Translations under genes and position numbers: made by a program
Shown: positions 1 through 7,728 of the stretch, piece after piece
Numbering within the stretch: the stretch's first letter is position 1
Layout: every line of letters starts with the position of its first letter
Assembly: GCF_020537505.1 (NCBI RefSeq)
Contig: NZ_JAJBMO010000004.1
Location: 62,001-126,000 of the forward strand
Direction: 5' to 3'
Source: Blautia glucerasea
Lineage (GTDB): Bacteria; Bacillota; Clostridia; Lachnospirales; Lachnospiraceae
Length of the DNA: 64,000 bases
Notes under the pieces: model-generated
The model's input: only the letters and a program-made list of their open reading frames with translations
The model's database searches: none
What the model was told of the DNA's origin: nothing

Positions 1-303
1 TGCATAGCATAAATTGCTTATACCCTGGTAAATCAACAGTTTTATACCGTTTCTGACCATGTCCTTTGGCTGGGAATGGCGTGTGAAAACACTTCCAAAG
101 CCCATGGTAAACAGATATAAGCAGGCTCCAGTAGGCATGAACAGGGCAAACATAATCTTATGTACACTTGACTCCGCCGCTGCTGTGCCTGCAATTGTCT
201 GAAATGAATGTATAAATACGATCATGATCATCAGAAAGCCTTTTACCAGATCAAGCTCTCTCTGCCGCCCAACATTCACTTCCTCGTTCTTTAAAGAAAA
301 CAT
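1..303 (-). CDS. Membrane protein, acyltransferase-like, 3' part cut by window edge
   Basis: This is the first 101 codons of a gene that continues past the left edge. It starts at an ATG (301-303) preceded by a strong GAAGGGGG ribosome site. The N-terminus has a short polar stretch, then RQRELDLVKGF followed by a hydrophobic helix with a His (IVFIHSFQTIAG), then a second helix with the TMGFGSVFTR motif. That opening resembles the DUF1624/heparan-alpha-glucosaminide N-acetyltransferase-like and acyltransferase-3-like integral membrane families, in which a membrane His serves acyl transfer. Family assignment is from pattern only; without the rest of the protein the substrate cannot be guessed. 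Confidence 0.55.
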   Translation of the reverse strand, partial: MFSLKNEEVNVGRQRELDLVKGFLMIMIVFIHSFQTIAGTAAAESSVHKIMFALFMPTGACLYLFTMGFGSVFTRHSQPKDMVRNGIKLLIYQGISNLCYA

Positions 304-318
304 ATAGTATCCCCCTTC

Positions 319-915
319 TTACGCTTCCGTTCTTCCATACCATTTATTATTATTTGCAAGCAGTTCCTCAAAAGTTACAGGTTCAAATCCGTTTATATCC
401 ACACCACAATTGAGGGCGCAGGGCAGATGATCCCTAATATATTCAAAAACATCATCTCTGCTGTTATGAATATGTCCATGGATCAGCCAGGAAATAGAGG
501 TTTCCTGGTCCTTCGCCCGTCTGGAGCCATTCCATTCCAAAAGGGGATAATGGCACAGGGTGATCAGTTTCTTATCCAGCTTGATCACCTCAAGATTGCT
601 TACTGTTTCAAAATAGTCATTCATATTTTGAATATTTTTCTGCCATTTAAAATCATGATTTCCTATAATTAAATGTTTGCGTCCTTTTAGCTGTTCCAAG
701 TAGGTTTTTACCGACTGGCTGGAACGAAATGACAGATCCCCTAAAATGTATACTTCGTCATCTTTTTCCACTTTCTGATTCCACTTATCAATGAGAAAAG
801 TATTCATCTCATCCACAGAGGCAAAATCTTTCCCACAGCTTTCGGCATTTCTTCCGCACGTGGAAATTATGTTCGCATGTCCCAGGTGCAGATCACTGGT
901 AAATAGTATTGCCAC
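319..915 (-). CDS. Calcineurin-like metallophosphoesterase
   Basis: A 198-residue cytosolic phosphoesterase of the calcineurin superfamily. The metal-binding motifs appear in order: DLHLGH (residues 8-13), GD (59-60), GNHD (85-88), a lone His in CHYP (122) and GHIH (147-150). The set is complete, so the enzyme is probably active. The start is GTG (913-915) with only a weak purine-rich site in front. The gene lies 15 bases upstream of the membrane protein at the left edge and reads the same way. Small single-domain relatives act on diverse phosphoesters, so the substrate is unknown. Confidence 0.85.
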   Translation of the reverse strand: MAILFTSDLHLGHANIISTCGRNAESCGKDFASVDEMNTFLIDKWNQKVEKDDEVYILGDLSFRSSQSVKTYLEQLKGRKHLIIGNHDFKWQKNIQNMNDYFETVSNLEVIKLDKKLITLCHYPLLEWNGSRRAKDQETSISWLIHGHIHNSRDDVFEYIRDHLPCALNCGVDINGFEPVTFEELLANNNKWYGRTEA

Positions 916-1086
916 CCTATTACTTATAATCTCATTATCCCCTTTAAAGGGTAATAGATTATTCTCCTTTCTCCCAATCTCTTTTTCGCTCCAGTTCCGT
1001 AAGTATTCGTAATCCGGGCTATCACCCTACTTACTCCTACGTTCCAGAAAGGACCATATCCAAAAATTCGCTCATGCGAACATGGC

Positions 1087-1656
1087 TCATTCCTGATTGC
1101 CGTCCGGTACTTTCACCGTAAAATCATATCGAACCACAGCACAATTCTTTACTCCAAATGCAGCGTATTCTTCATTAGTCATGTCCGTAAAATAGGACTG
1201 TACCACTCTGGCGATTCCGTTGTGGGCAACCAGAATGTAGGTCTTTTTATCGGACTCTGCTTTTATTTCATCAAGAAGATTATAGATTCTCTGCGCCAGC
1301 CGAAGCGTGGATTCTCCGCCTTCATGACTGCATGCAAAAAATTCCTTGGCTTTCTTGAAATCCTTTCCATCCCGTGGAGTGGACTCCCATTTTCCAAAAT
1401 TCTGCTCGATCAGCCTTGGTTCCACCCTGCATGGAATCCCTGTCATTTCAGAAATCAACCGAGCCGTATCTGCTGCCCTACTAAGCGGAGAGCAGAGGAT
1501 TTCATCCGACTCAATTCCCTCCGCAAGAATCTTCCGCCCCGTCTCCCTAGCCTGCTCACGTCCATATTCTGTAAGCGGACTGTCTGTAGCCCCGCAAATT
1601 TTGTTCTCAACATTCCACACGGTCTGCCCGTGTCGGATGAAATAGAAATGTCCCAT
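1087..1656 (-). CDS. Histidine phosphatase family protein (phosphoglycerate-mutase-like)
   Basis: A 189-residue branch-1 histidine phosphatase. It has the catalytic RHGQT (8-12, His9 forms the phospho-enzyme), the SPLSRAADTA arginine motif (56-65), an acid/base Glu in LIEQNFGKWE (near 84) and the second catalytic His in AHNG (145). It most resembles the cobalamin phosphatase/broad phosphatase group rather than glycolytic GpmA, which is longer and carries a tetramer loop; a true GpmI lies elsewhere in the window. The gene is monocistronic, preceded by a 12-bp tandem repeat. Confidence 0.88.
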   Translation of the reverse strand: MGHFYFIRHGQTVWNVENKICGATDSPLTEYGREQARETGRKILAEGIESDEILCSPLSRAADTARLISEMTGIPCRVEPRLIEQNFGKWESTPRDGKDFKKAKEFFACSHEGGESTLRLAQRIYNLLDEIKAESDKKTYILVAHNGIARVVQSYFTDMTNEEYAAFGVKNCAVVRYDFTVKVPDGNQE

Positions 1657-1688
1657 GGTGAGTTCCTCCAGTTATTAATTTGAGTCTT

Positions 1689-1736
1689 GATTCGGACATT
1701 GATTTGGACATTAATCGGACATTTATTCGGACAATT
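1689..1736. repeat. Four 12-bp tandem repeats (GATTCGGACATT-like)
   Basis: Four imperfect copies of a 12-base unit built on TCGGACATT run head to tail about 35 bases upstream of the histidine phosphatase start. Units two to four differ by one to three bases. Such a short array in a 5' region may be a slippage site or a run of binding sites; nothing else in the window matches it. Confidence 0.7.
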
Positions 1737-2025
1737 CAAGTCATTTTCAATCCAAATAATTACACTTTTTTATATCCAACTTCTTCCAATTATTTCAAAT
1801 CTCATTTCAAAACTTCTTTCATTTTTTTAATTCATAGCCATTCCAAAAGCACTATTATCCAAATTTACAAATCTTCCCATTTATATCACCCTTAAATAAA
1901 AAAGGCTCATAGCATCATTATCTTTTTATAGGATATATGATACTATGAAACCTTTTGAGGTGCAAGGATACTTGTTAATATCTTTCCTGTTTTTGTCACA
2001 ATTTACCTACAGATTTTTCTCCATA
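1737..2025. other. AT-rich intergenic stretch with one long hairpin
   Basis: No convincing gene. The stretch is very AT-rich. Its one clear structure is an imperfect inverted repeat at 1901-1956 whose 18-base arms (AAAGGCTCATAGCATCAT and its near-complement) flank a loop of about 18 bases. With A and T tracts on its outer sides it could end transcripts from either direction. Confidence 0.5.
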
Positions 2026-2029
2026 ATTG

Positions 2030-2175
2030 TGTATAATAAAGATAGAAAAACGCAGGCTCACTTGCTGAGGGAATCATATCGGCTGATCCGGGCACTCCCC
2101 TGTAAAAAAAATAATCGTGAACGATTGCCGATAACAAGGCTCTTGGGTAATTCCTAAGAGCTTTTGTTTTATAAA
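2030..2175 (+). ncRNA. Structured leader/small RNA with possible pseudoknot and intrinsic terminator
   Basis: A TATAAT -10 box lies near 2033-2038. The roughly 120 nt that follow fold compactly on paper. CAGG (2053-2056) and GGGA (2069-2072) can pair with CCTG (2099-2102) and TCCC (2096-2099). ATCGGC (2078-2083), inside that loop, complements GCCGAT (2127-2132), giving an H-type pseudoknot. AATCG/CGATT (2113-2126) forms a small hairpin, and a strong GCTCTT/AAGAGC hairpin followed by TTTTGTTTT ends the unit (2138-2170). A ribosome site and ATG follow 10-20 bases later. It matches no riboswitch class I can name. It could be a riboswitch, an attenuator or a separate small RNA such as an RNA antitoxin. 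The pairings are read by eye. Confidence 0.55.
2138..2170 (+). terminator. Intrinsic terminator in the leader of the PBECR4-like ORF
   Basis: GGCTCTTGGG pairs with TCCTAAGAGC across a short loop and is followed by TTTTGTTTT. It ends 18 bases before the downstream start codon, so transcription of that ORF needs read-through. Confidence 0.75.
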
Positions 2176-2188
2176 AGGAGAAGCATAT

Positions 2189-2509
2189 ATGAATATTACC
2201 ACAATTCAGTCATGTGCCGATTTCTTCCTGGAAAACTATTTGAAAACTTTTTATCTTGTCATCACTTATAATGGTAATAGTTTTATCCTTATCGGTGACA
2301 AGGCAAATTTCCCACATCTAATGGGAATTCAAAATAGTACATACAGATCAAACGGTTACAATAGACCTCAATATCTCTTTAATGATATCATCAACAGACA
2401 TCCTGTTAGCCCAGCAATTATCCCAAATAACATAGCAACTACATCCAAAATGTATAAAAAAGCTTTAAACTTCCAATCGTTCCTTTTCCTCTTCTGTATT
2501 ATAAAATAA
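2189..2509 (+). pseudogene. Truncated ORF, PBECR4-domain-like (phage nuclease superfamily)
   Basis: A 106-codon ORF with a good AAAAGGAGAA ribosome site. Residues about 30-95 (FILIGDKANFPHLMGI, then NRHPVSPAIIPNN and SKMYKKALNF) resemble PBECR4 domains, members of the phage Barnase-EndoU-ColicinE5/D-RelE-like nuclease group found in mobile elements. The similarity stops at about residue 95. The last residues are a hydrophobic run that overlaps, on the other strand, the 3' end of an unrelated ATPase fragment. That looks like a recombination breakpoint which removed the C-terminal half. The family call is from memory of the motif pattern and is tentative; the truncation is inferred from the convergent overlap. 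Confidence 0.45.
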
Positions 2510-2830
2510 ATCTGGTTTATATAATAATTGGACTATATCAAATAAGGTCAAGTTTTCACCATCCAAAGAAGACGGACTGCTTGTTAACTTGCCCCAATCT
2601 TCTTCTGTCATTATTCCACGTTTTATATACTCTGCATTTACGTGAACATTTTCACCAATTATTTCAATACCTACATCAAAAGGCTTATCTTTTATACAGC
2701 AATATGCCACTCTGTGACCAGCTATAATATTCTGATTTACAATATGATGTAAATATGTACTTTTCTTCGAACCAGTACAACCAGCAATCAATACCATATT
2801 CCCTGGAAAAACAGGACACAACCCATACAC
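2465..2830 (-). pseudogene. DnaB-like helicase/ATPase fragment with broken P-loop
   Basis: A 121-codon fragment whose opening, GNMVLIAGCTGSKKSTYLHH, copies the start of a RecA-like DnaB C-terminal domain. The Walker A glycine before the lysine is replaced by lysine (GCTGSKKST instead of GxxxxGKS/T), which should abolish nucleotide binding. There is no DnaB N-terminal domain, no hydrophobic Walker B strand, and the fragment ends in EEEKERLEV. The start is GTG with no clear ribosome site. It is probably a relic of a phage or plasmid replication gene. Confidence 0.45.
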
Positions 2831-2958
2831 TCACTCCATTTCATTGAATTATATATGTAGCTTTCATCTATGCCACCTGGATTTTCTTCATAAAATTCCT
2901 CATCATCACTTTCAGGAAATTTGTATGTCAATAGTTCACTCACTACACCTTTTTCCAC
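2788..2958 (-). CDS. Possible 56-codon acidic small ORF, coupled to the upstream gene
   Basis: GTG at 2956-2958 overlaps the TAG stop of the upstream membrane-protein gene (TAGTG), a common coupling arrangement. The ORF reads through an acidic region (PESDDEEFYEENPGG) and stops after WY. It overlaps the DnaB-like fragment in another frame by about 40 bases, so it may be the frameshifted 5' part of that relic instead of an independent gene. No family recognised. Confidence 0.3.
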   Translation of the reverse strand: MEKGVVSELLTYKFPESDDEEFYEENPGGIDESYIYNSMKWSECMGCVLFFQGIWY

Positions 2959-3449
2959 TATTTCAACAGATAATATAATACACTCTTTAAAGTCGTTTTA
3001 ATTTGAAAATTTTCCGCAGTATATCCACATCCTCTTCCATCAAATACAACAACAAAAGTCCCTTTAACATAGTCTGAACGTTGATATTCTATAATCGTAT
3101 TTGGAATTCCTTCTGGAATACAGAATCCAAAATATCGTGGGGTATTTCGATTTACGTCTTTCACTTGTACTATTGGTTTTTTACTAGCCTTTTTTACCTT
3201 TCCTTCAACATATTCAGCGGCATAAACTTTTATCCAATTCAAATATTTTTGTGATATAATTTCAATAATCTCATCCCCATTTACATATTCGATGTTTAAA
3301 TCATTATCTTTTAAATCTACACCCCTAACAATTATTTTCTCATATAAATCTTTCTTTTCTACCCGAATGCACCACAATCGTCCAAGAAAATAGAATATAA
3401 ATAAAATCAAAGTAGCAATAGCCGACATATTTGCTATATCATTCCACAT
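2958..3449 (-). CDS. Hypothetical protein with one N-terminal membrane helix
   Basis: 163 residues. A single hydrophobic helix at about residues 8-26 (SAIATLILFIFYFLG) is followed by a soluble, mixed-charge domain with a lysine-rich stretch (KVKKASKKP) and the motif VVVFDGRGCGYTAENF near the C-terminus. No family recognised. An AGGTGG ribosome site precedes the ATG. It lies 14 bases downstream of the Nudix gene and so belongs to the helicase-Nudix operon. Its membrane anchor and place in a putative defence operon make it a candidate effector, but that is context only. Confidence 0.65.
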   Translation of the reverse strand: MWNDIANMSAIATLILFIFYFLGRLWCIRVEKKDLYEKIIVRGVDLKDNDLNIEYVNGDEIIEIISQKYLNWIKVYAAEYVEGKVKKASKKPIVQVKDVNRNTPRYFGFCIPEGIPNTIIEYQRSDYVKGTFVVVFDGRGCGYTAENFQIKTTLKSVLYYLLK

Positions 3450-3463
3450 ATTCCACCTCGTTC

Positions 3464-3865
3464 TTACATTCTTATGCTAATCTCCTCCATCACCGTCACA
3501 TCCGCCGGCAGCCATTCTACATTTCCCAGATTCTCTTTCGTCAACCACTTTGCAGCTTCATGCTCTTTTAGCACAAGGTCTCCGCTCACGATCTCGCACC
3601 AGAAGCAATCCATGGAAAGATGAAAGTCTGGGTAGTCATACTCGATGGTATCAATTAACTCTCCCACTGCAATTTCAGTATCAAGTTCCTCCATAATTTC
3701 GCGTTTTAACGCTTCCTGTGGTGTCTCGCCAGGTTCTATTTTTCCTCCGGGGAATTCCCAGCCACCTTTTAAGGGGCCGTAGCCACGTTGAGTTGCAAAA
3801 ATAATGGGTTCGCCTTTTTCATTAACAGCTTTTATTACTGCTGCGACTACTCTAACTGTTTTCAT
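3464..3865 (-). CDS. Nudix hydrolase, MutT/8-oxo-dGTP diphosphatase type
   Basis: 133 residues, the usual MutT length. A perfect Nudix box runs from Gly41 (GGKIEPGETPQEALKREI) to the REIMEE core at 55-60, and GWEFPGGK just before it matches the MutT substrate pocket. It should hydrolyse an oxidised or otherwise modified nucleoside triphosphate. It starts 13 bases after the stop of the large PLD/DEAD helicase and is probably co-translated with it. I recall MutT-like enzymes next to such helicases in other genomes, which would suggest a shared role in nucleic-acid damage or defence. Confidence 0.88.
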   Translation of the reverse strand: MKTVRVVAAVIKAVNEKGEPIIFATQRGYGPLKGGWEFPGGKIEPGETPQEALKREIMEELDTEIAVGELIDTIEYDYPDFHLSMDCFWCEIVSGDLVLKEHEAAKWLTKENLGNVEWLPADVTVMEEISIRM

Positions 3866-3878
3866 AAGTTCCTCCTCA

Positions 3879-6863
3879 TCATGAATTCACAATATACTCA
3901 TAAATATCTTCCCTTACAGGTACATCAAGAATCCACTCTATCTCCACTGCTGTTTTTTCTGTATTTGCCATTTTAAATTCTTTCGTTTTTCCGCTTGCTG
4001 TCATATGCCCAAGATAATAAAATTCTTTGGAAATTTTATCATCCTTGTTTTTTCGTACAAAAAGTTCCACTTGGATTCCTCGCTCTTTCGCTTTTAAGAA
4101 ATTCTGTACATCCTCTGACTGCAAGCTTCTTCCAGATTTCGAAATTGCAATCAGGCGATCTCGAAAGCCAGGAATAAAATGATCCTCATATTTGGTTGTA
4201 TCGCTAATATTTTCTTCTTTATCATAATTGATAAATACAGGAAATGTTTTTGTCTTTTTGTCAAACTTGTAACCACCAATATTTAAAGGCACTTCATTTT
4301 GTGCCCAGTTCAGCAAACGGCAAACATCTTCATAAGTATATTTTTGATATAAAACCAAATCAGTCTTAGCATAACTATTCCTGTAATCTCTTTCATAGCG
4401 GCTTATTCCAAAATCAACCAATTCTTTAAGGATATTATAAAAATCGTCATTTGATAACATTTCCACAAACGATTTCGTTGGTTTATAGTCATTTCCAGCT
4501 TCTTCAATAAACACACACTGAGAATAGGTCTTCTTACCTGTTCCAGCAGGAAATTCATTTGTCATCACATTTACAATATTTTCTTTTTGCTCCTGGCTAA
4601 GTTCTTTTCCATATGATTTCATATCTTTGGAAAGCTCTGCAAAGAGACCTAATTTAGAAAATTCATAAGAATACGTGAGCATCCGTTTTAATAGTTGAAG
4701 TTCTTGTATACGTTTTCCATTTGCTAATTTCTTGGATACAAATTCAATTACCTTTTCCTCATCCAAGGACAACCGAACTTTATATTCTTTTTCATATTTC
4801 ACCAGGAATTTGTAGTAGGAGCCAAGACTGTTATTGTCAAAAATCCGAATAACATCCATCTCTCCGTAATCATCAAAATCGCAAAGGTTTGGAATTCTTC
4901 CAAGCTTATTCTTCAGATTCGTATAATTTTCTTTGATAAGCTTAATATCACTGAAGTTTGCATTATCTACAGATGCAAAAATTCTTTTCCGGCTAATCTC
5001 ATCAAAATGTACGGTAGAAGCTCCTGGAATTATCCTTCCACCTTCCATAATGTATCTACGAATATTGTCTTTATTGTAAGTTCTATCCCCTGATAGCGCA
5101 ATTGGAATCATAAAATTGTTATTATAATTTCCAATAAAGTCCAGAATAACTACATATTCCTTTCCCTTCGCCTTTCGTAAGCCACGACCAAGTTGTTGGA
5201 TAAAAACAATCGGGGACTGCGTGGGTCTAAGCATAATAACTTGGTTAACTTCAACAATATCCACACCTTCATTTAATATTTCAACAGAAAAAATATAGTC
5301 TAATGGCTGGTTGTCATCTGTTGCTTCATCCTCGTTCATTGCCAATCTTTCAAAAGCAGCTTGTCTTTCCGATTCAGAAGCATTCCCATTAAGCGCTATT
5401 GTTCTAAACTTACGTCCAGTGGAAGGATTCATTATTTGATTAAATTTCTCAGACAGTTCCTCTGTTTCTTTTATACTGCTACAAAAGATTAGTCCTTTGA
5501 CTTTTTCTCCACTGTAACCATAGTAATCAGCTTGGCTGATAATATGTTTTACTCTCTCATCACTTGTCAGCATAGAAAAATCTCTACTGGCATTTTCAGC
5601 ATCACCAATAATTGATAAATCTGTTATTCCAAAATAATGGAACGGACAAAGCAGATTTTCTTCCATTGCCTGTTGAAGCCGAATCTCGTATGCGATCTGA
5701 TAATTGAAAAGCTCATAGACGTTTCTGCCTTCCATATTATCATCTCTTTTATCCGGAGTTGCTGTCATACCAAGCCAAAGCTTCGGAGTAAAATGTTTCA
5801 TTACTTTCTGATAAGTATTGGCTGGAACATGATGCGCCTCATCCAAAATAATACAATCAAATGCATCCTTTTCATATTGGAGTAAATGCTCATCACGATT
5901 CAACGTTTGAACTGTAGCAAAAATGTAATCCGCATCATACTCATGATACCCAGCACCTACCAGCCCCATAGAAACAGACTTTCCAAAGACCTTTTCGTAA
6001 GATTTCTTTGTCTGTCTTGCTAATTGACCTCTATGTACCAGGAACAGTACTCGTTTGTAACCTAATTCTCGCATCGCAAAGGCCGAGGCAAAAGTTTTTC
6101 CCGTTCCTGTTGCCGAAATCAAGAGTGCTCTTTTCTCTCCTGATTCGACAATTTTTCGCAGATTAGTAATGAATTTCACCTGCATACTATTGGGTTTCAG
6201 CTTATAACTTTCTATTGACGTAATCTCTTGTTCTTTAGCAATCTCTCTTTGATGCTTGATTATTTTATAACGCTCTCTATAGTTTTCATAGAATTCATCA
6301 TAGGCCAACGCATAAGGCGAGGTCCATAGTTCTCTGAACTCAGCAACAATTTCTTTCGCCATTTCGCCTTGTTCCGTTGAAAGCAGCTTAGTATTCCATT
6401 CACGATTGCTGGTAAGTGCGGCGCTGGTAATATTGGAACTGCCAATTATAATGCGGTATATTTCATCTTTTTTGAAAATGTATCCTTTGGTATGAAAGCC
6501 TTCCGTTGCCCTTTCCACATCAAACATTTTTAAAGTGATGTTTGATAAAGAATGAAGTTTTTCTAAGGCTCTTGGTTCACTGAAATTCAGATAATTAGTA
6601 GTCAGAATTTCACCTGGAATATTTCTTTTTTCCAATTCCTTCAGAGTCTGAAGTAATGGAGTGATGCCACCCATAGTGATAAAAGCCACGCTAATCTGGA
6701 AGCGATCGCATGCCAAAAGCTCATCTTCTATGGTTGAAAGAACCTTTTTCCCTTTTTTGTAATTGTTTGATACAAATCTAGGACGATATGTACTGCCAGA
6801 TGCAACAGCCCCGTCTATGTATGCTGTTTCAAATCCAGATCGCATTTCATCAGTTTTGCTCAT
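3879..6863 (-). CDS. PLD-nuclease/DEAD-box superfamily 2 helicase with C-terminal DUF3427-like region
   Basis: 994 residues. Residues 40-190 form a phospholipase-D-like nuclease domain with HTK (124-126) and GSSNIT (141-146), one HxK...GSSN active half, so a dimer would be needed for catalysis. An SF2 helicase follows: ATGTGKT (251-257), DEAHH (341-345), TATP (367-370) and the QQLGRGLR motif VI at about 580. The C-terminal 300 residues, with the KTKTFPVFINYDKEE stretch, look like the DUF3427 region of SSL2-like helicases. It probably unwinds and cuts nucleic acid. Such fusions occur in defence islands (established for the class, not tested here). The gene follows the gamma-carbonic-anhydrase gene by 4 bases and precedes the Nudix gene by 13. 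Confidence 0.88.
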   Translation of the reverse strand: MSKTDEMRSGFETAYIDGAVASGSTYRPRFVSNNYKKGKKVLSTIEDELLACDRFQISVAFITMGGITPLLQTLKELEKRNIPGEILTTNYLNFSEPRALEKLHSLSNITLKMFDVERATEGFHTKGYIFKKDEIYRIIIGSSNITSAALTSNREWNTKLLSTEQGEMAKEIVAEFRELWTSPYALAYDEFYENYRERYKIIKHQREIAKEQEITSIESYKLKPNSMQVKFITNLRKIVESGEKRALLISATGTGKTFASAFAMRELGYKRVLFLVHRGQLARQTKKSYEKVFGKSVSMGLVGAGYHEYDADYIFATVQTLNRDEHLLQYEKDAFDCIILDEAHHVPANTYQKVMKHFTPKLWLGMTATPDKRDDNMEGRNVYELFNYQIAYEIRLQQAMEENLLCPFHYFGITDLSIIGDAENASRDFSMLTSDERVKHIISQADYYGYSGEKVKGLIFCSSIKETEELSEKFNQIMNPSTGRKFRTIALNGNASESERQAAFERLAMNEDEATDDNQPLDYIFSVEILNEGVDIVEVNQVIMLRPTQSPIVFIQQLGRGLRKAKGKEYVVILDFIGNYNNNFMIPIALSGDRTYNKDNIRRYIMEGGRIIPGASTVHFDEISRKRIFASVDNANFSDIKLIKENYTNLKNKLGRIPNLCDFDDYGEMDVIRIFDNNSLGSYYKFLVKYEKEYKVRLSLDEEKVIEFVSKKLANGKRIQELQLLKRMLTYSYEFSKLGLFAELSKDMKSYGKELSQEQKENIVNVMTNEFPAGTGKKTYSQCVFIEEAGNDYKPTKSFVEMLSNDDFYNILKELVDFGISRYERDYRNSYAKTDLVLYQKYTYEDVCRLLNWAQNEVPLNIGGYKFDKKTKTFPVFINYDKEENISDTTKYEDHFIPGFRDRLIAISKSGRSLQSEDVQNFLKAKERGIQVELFVRKNKDDKISKEFYYLGHMTASGKTKEFKMANTEKTAVEIEWILDVPVREDIYEYIVNS

Positions 6864-6867
6864 TTAT

Positions 6868-7371
6868 TTATAACACTCCCTGCTTCCACATTTCTTCTGA
6901 CACAATCGCATACTCTTTACTATTTTCCATAATCCCAATCTTCTCTTCCCATGTAAGATTTCTCTTAATCTTCGCAGGACTTCCCATTACCAGGGAGCCA
7001 TCTGGGATGATGGTGTTTTTGGTAACAAGGCTTCCAGCGCCGATGATGCAGTCGCTGCCAATTTTGGCTCCGTCGAGAATTATGGCGCCCATTCCGATTA
7101 AAGTGCGATTCCCAATTGTGCAGCTGTGGATTACGGCATTGTGGCCTATTGTGACATTATTTCCAATGTGGACTGGCAGGTCGCGGCTAACATGGATTGT
7201 GCAGTTTTCCTGGATGTTAGTTTCCTCGCCGATGACGATTGGCGCGTCATCTCCGCGGATTACGCTGTAGTATAGCACGCAGCTGTCACGGCCGATTGTT
7301 ACATCACCGATGATTACGGACTGCTTCGCAATCTTAGCTGTTTTATCTATTTTTACATTCATATAGTTCAT
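6868..7371 (-). CDS. Gamma-carbonic-anhydrase-like hexapeptide-repeat protein
   Basis: 167 residues built of left-handed beta-helix hexapeptide repeats (IGDVTIG, IGNNVTIG, IGNRTLIG, IGSDCIIG and so on), with the three metal-ligand histidines in register at 60, 77 and 82. This is the YrdA/CaiE/gamma-CA class; it binds zinc or iron, but carbonic anhydrase activity varies in the family. Two in-frame ATGs (codons 1 and 4) are possible starts. It is the first gene of the run leading into the helicase. It is housekeeping in other genomes, so its place here may be chance, or it may supply the promoter for the accessory genes. Confidence 0.9.
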   Translation of the reverse strand: MNYMNVKIDKTAKIAKQSVIIGDVTIGRDSCVLYYSVIRGDDAPIVIGEETNIQENCTIHVSRDLPVHIGNNVTIGHNAVIHSCTIGNRTLIGMGAIILDGAKIGSDCIIGAGSLVTKNTIIPDGSLVMGSPAKIKRNLTWEEKIGIMENSKEYAIVSEEMWKQGVL

Positions 7372-7728
7372 TTGGCTTTCCCCGATCTAGAGTAAATATC
7401 AATCTGTTTTCATTAATAGTAACATACAAAAAAGAGATTGTATATTCTTTCGTCATAATGCTTACGTTTATTCACCTTTGCTTTCCGATCCGAACTGATG
7501 TCTTTTTATTCTAGATTTTTTTTGACTTTTTGCTACTATGGGGGTACAATGACTCGTAACGATACCAGCCATACATTGCATCTATAGTATGTTTGCGAAC
7601 ACGTTAGCGTTGTTCACGGTATTACCGGAAATCAGTTCGGTAACAGATATGGAAAACGCATCTGCAATGGGCTCCAGCAAAGTAGAGTTTCCTACACTAA
7701 TAATCTTCGTTTATAGACAACACCAAAC
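7372..7728. other. Intergenic region with two hairpins, no gene
   Basis: No ORF worth naming. Two inverted repeats stand out. One is at about 7596-7616 (GAACACGTTAGCG and a near-complement). The other is at about 7621-7643 (TTACCG...CGGTAA). They are not followed by clear T tracts, so they look like remnants of a palindromic intergenic element and not terminators. Confidence 0.4.

Noticed and set aside
1087..1656. Histidine phosphatase as glycolytic phosphoglycerate mutase (GpmA)
   Set aside because: Too short, lacking the GpmA-specific regions, and a complete gpmI is present in the window.
2030..2175. Leader as a known riboswitch (TPP, ZTP, fluoride, guanidine, preQ1, cyclic-di-GMP)
   Set aside because: The conserved core sequences of those classes are absent; only the terminator and pairings are clear, so it is listed as unidentified.
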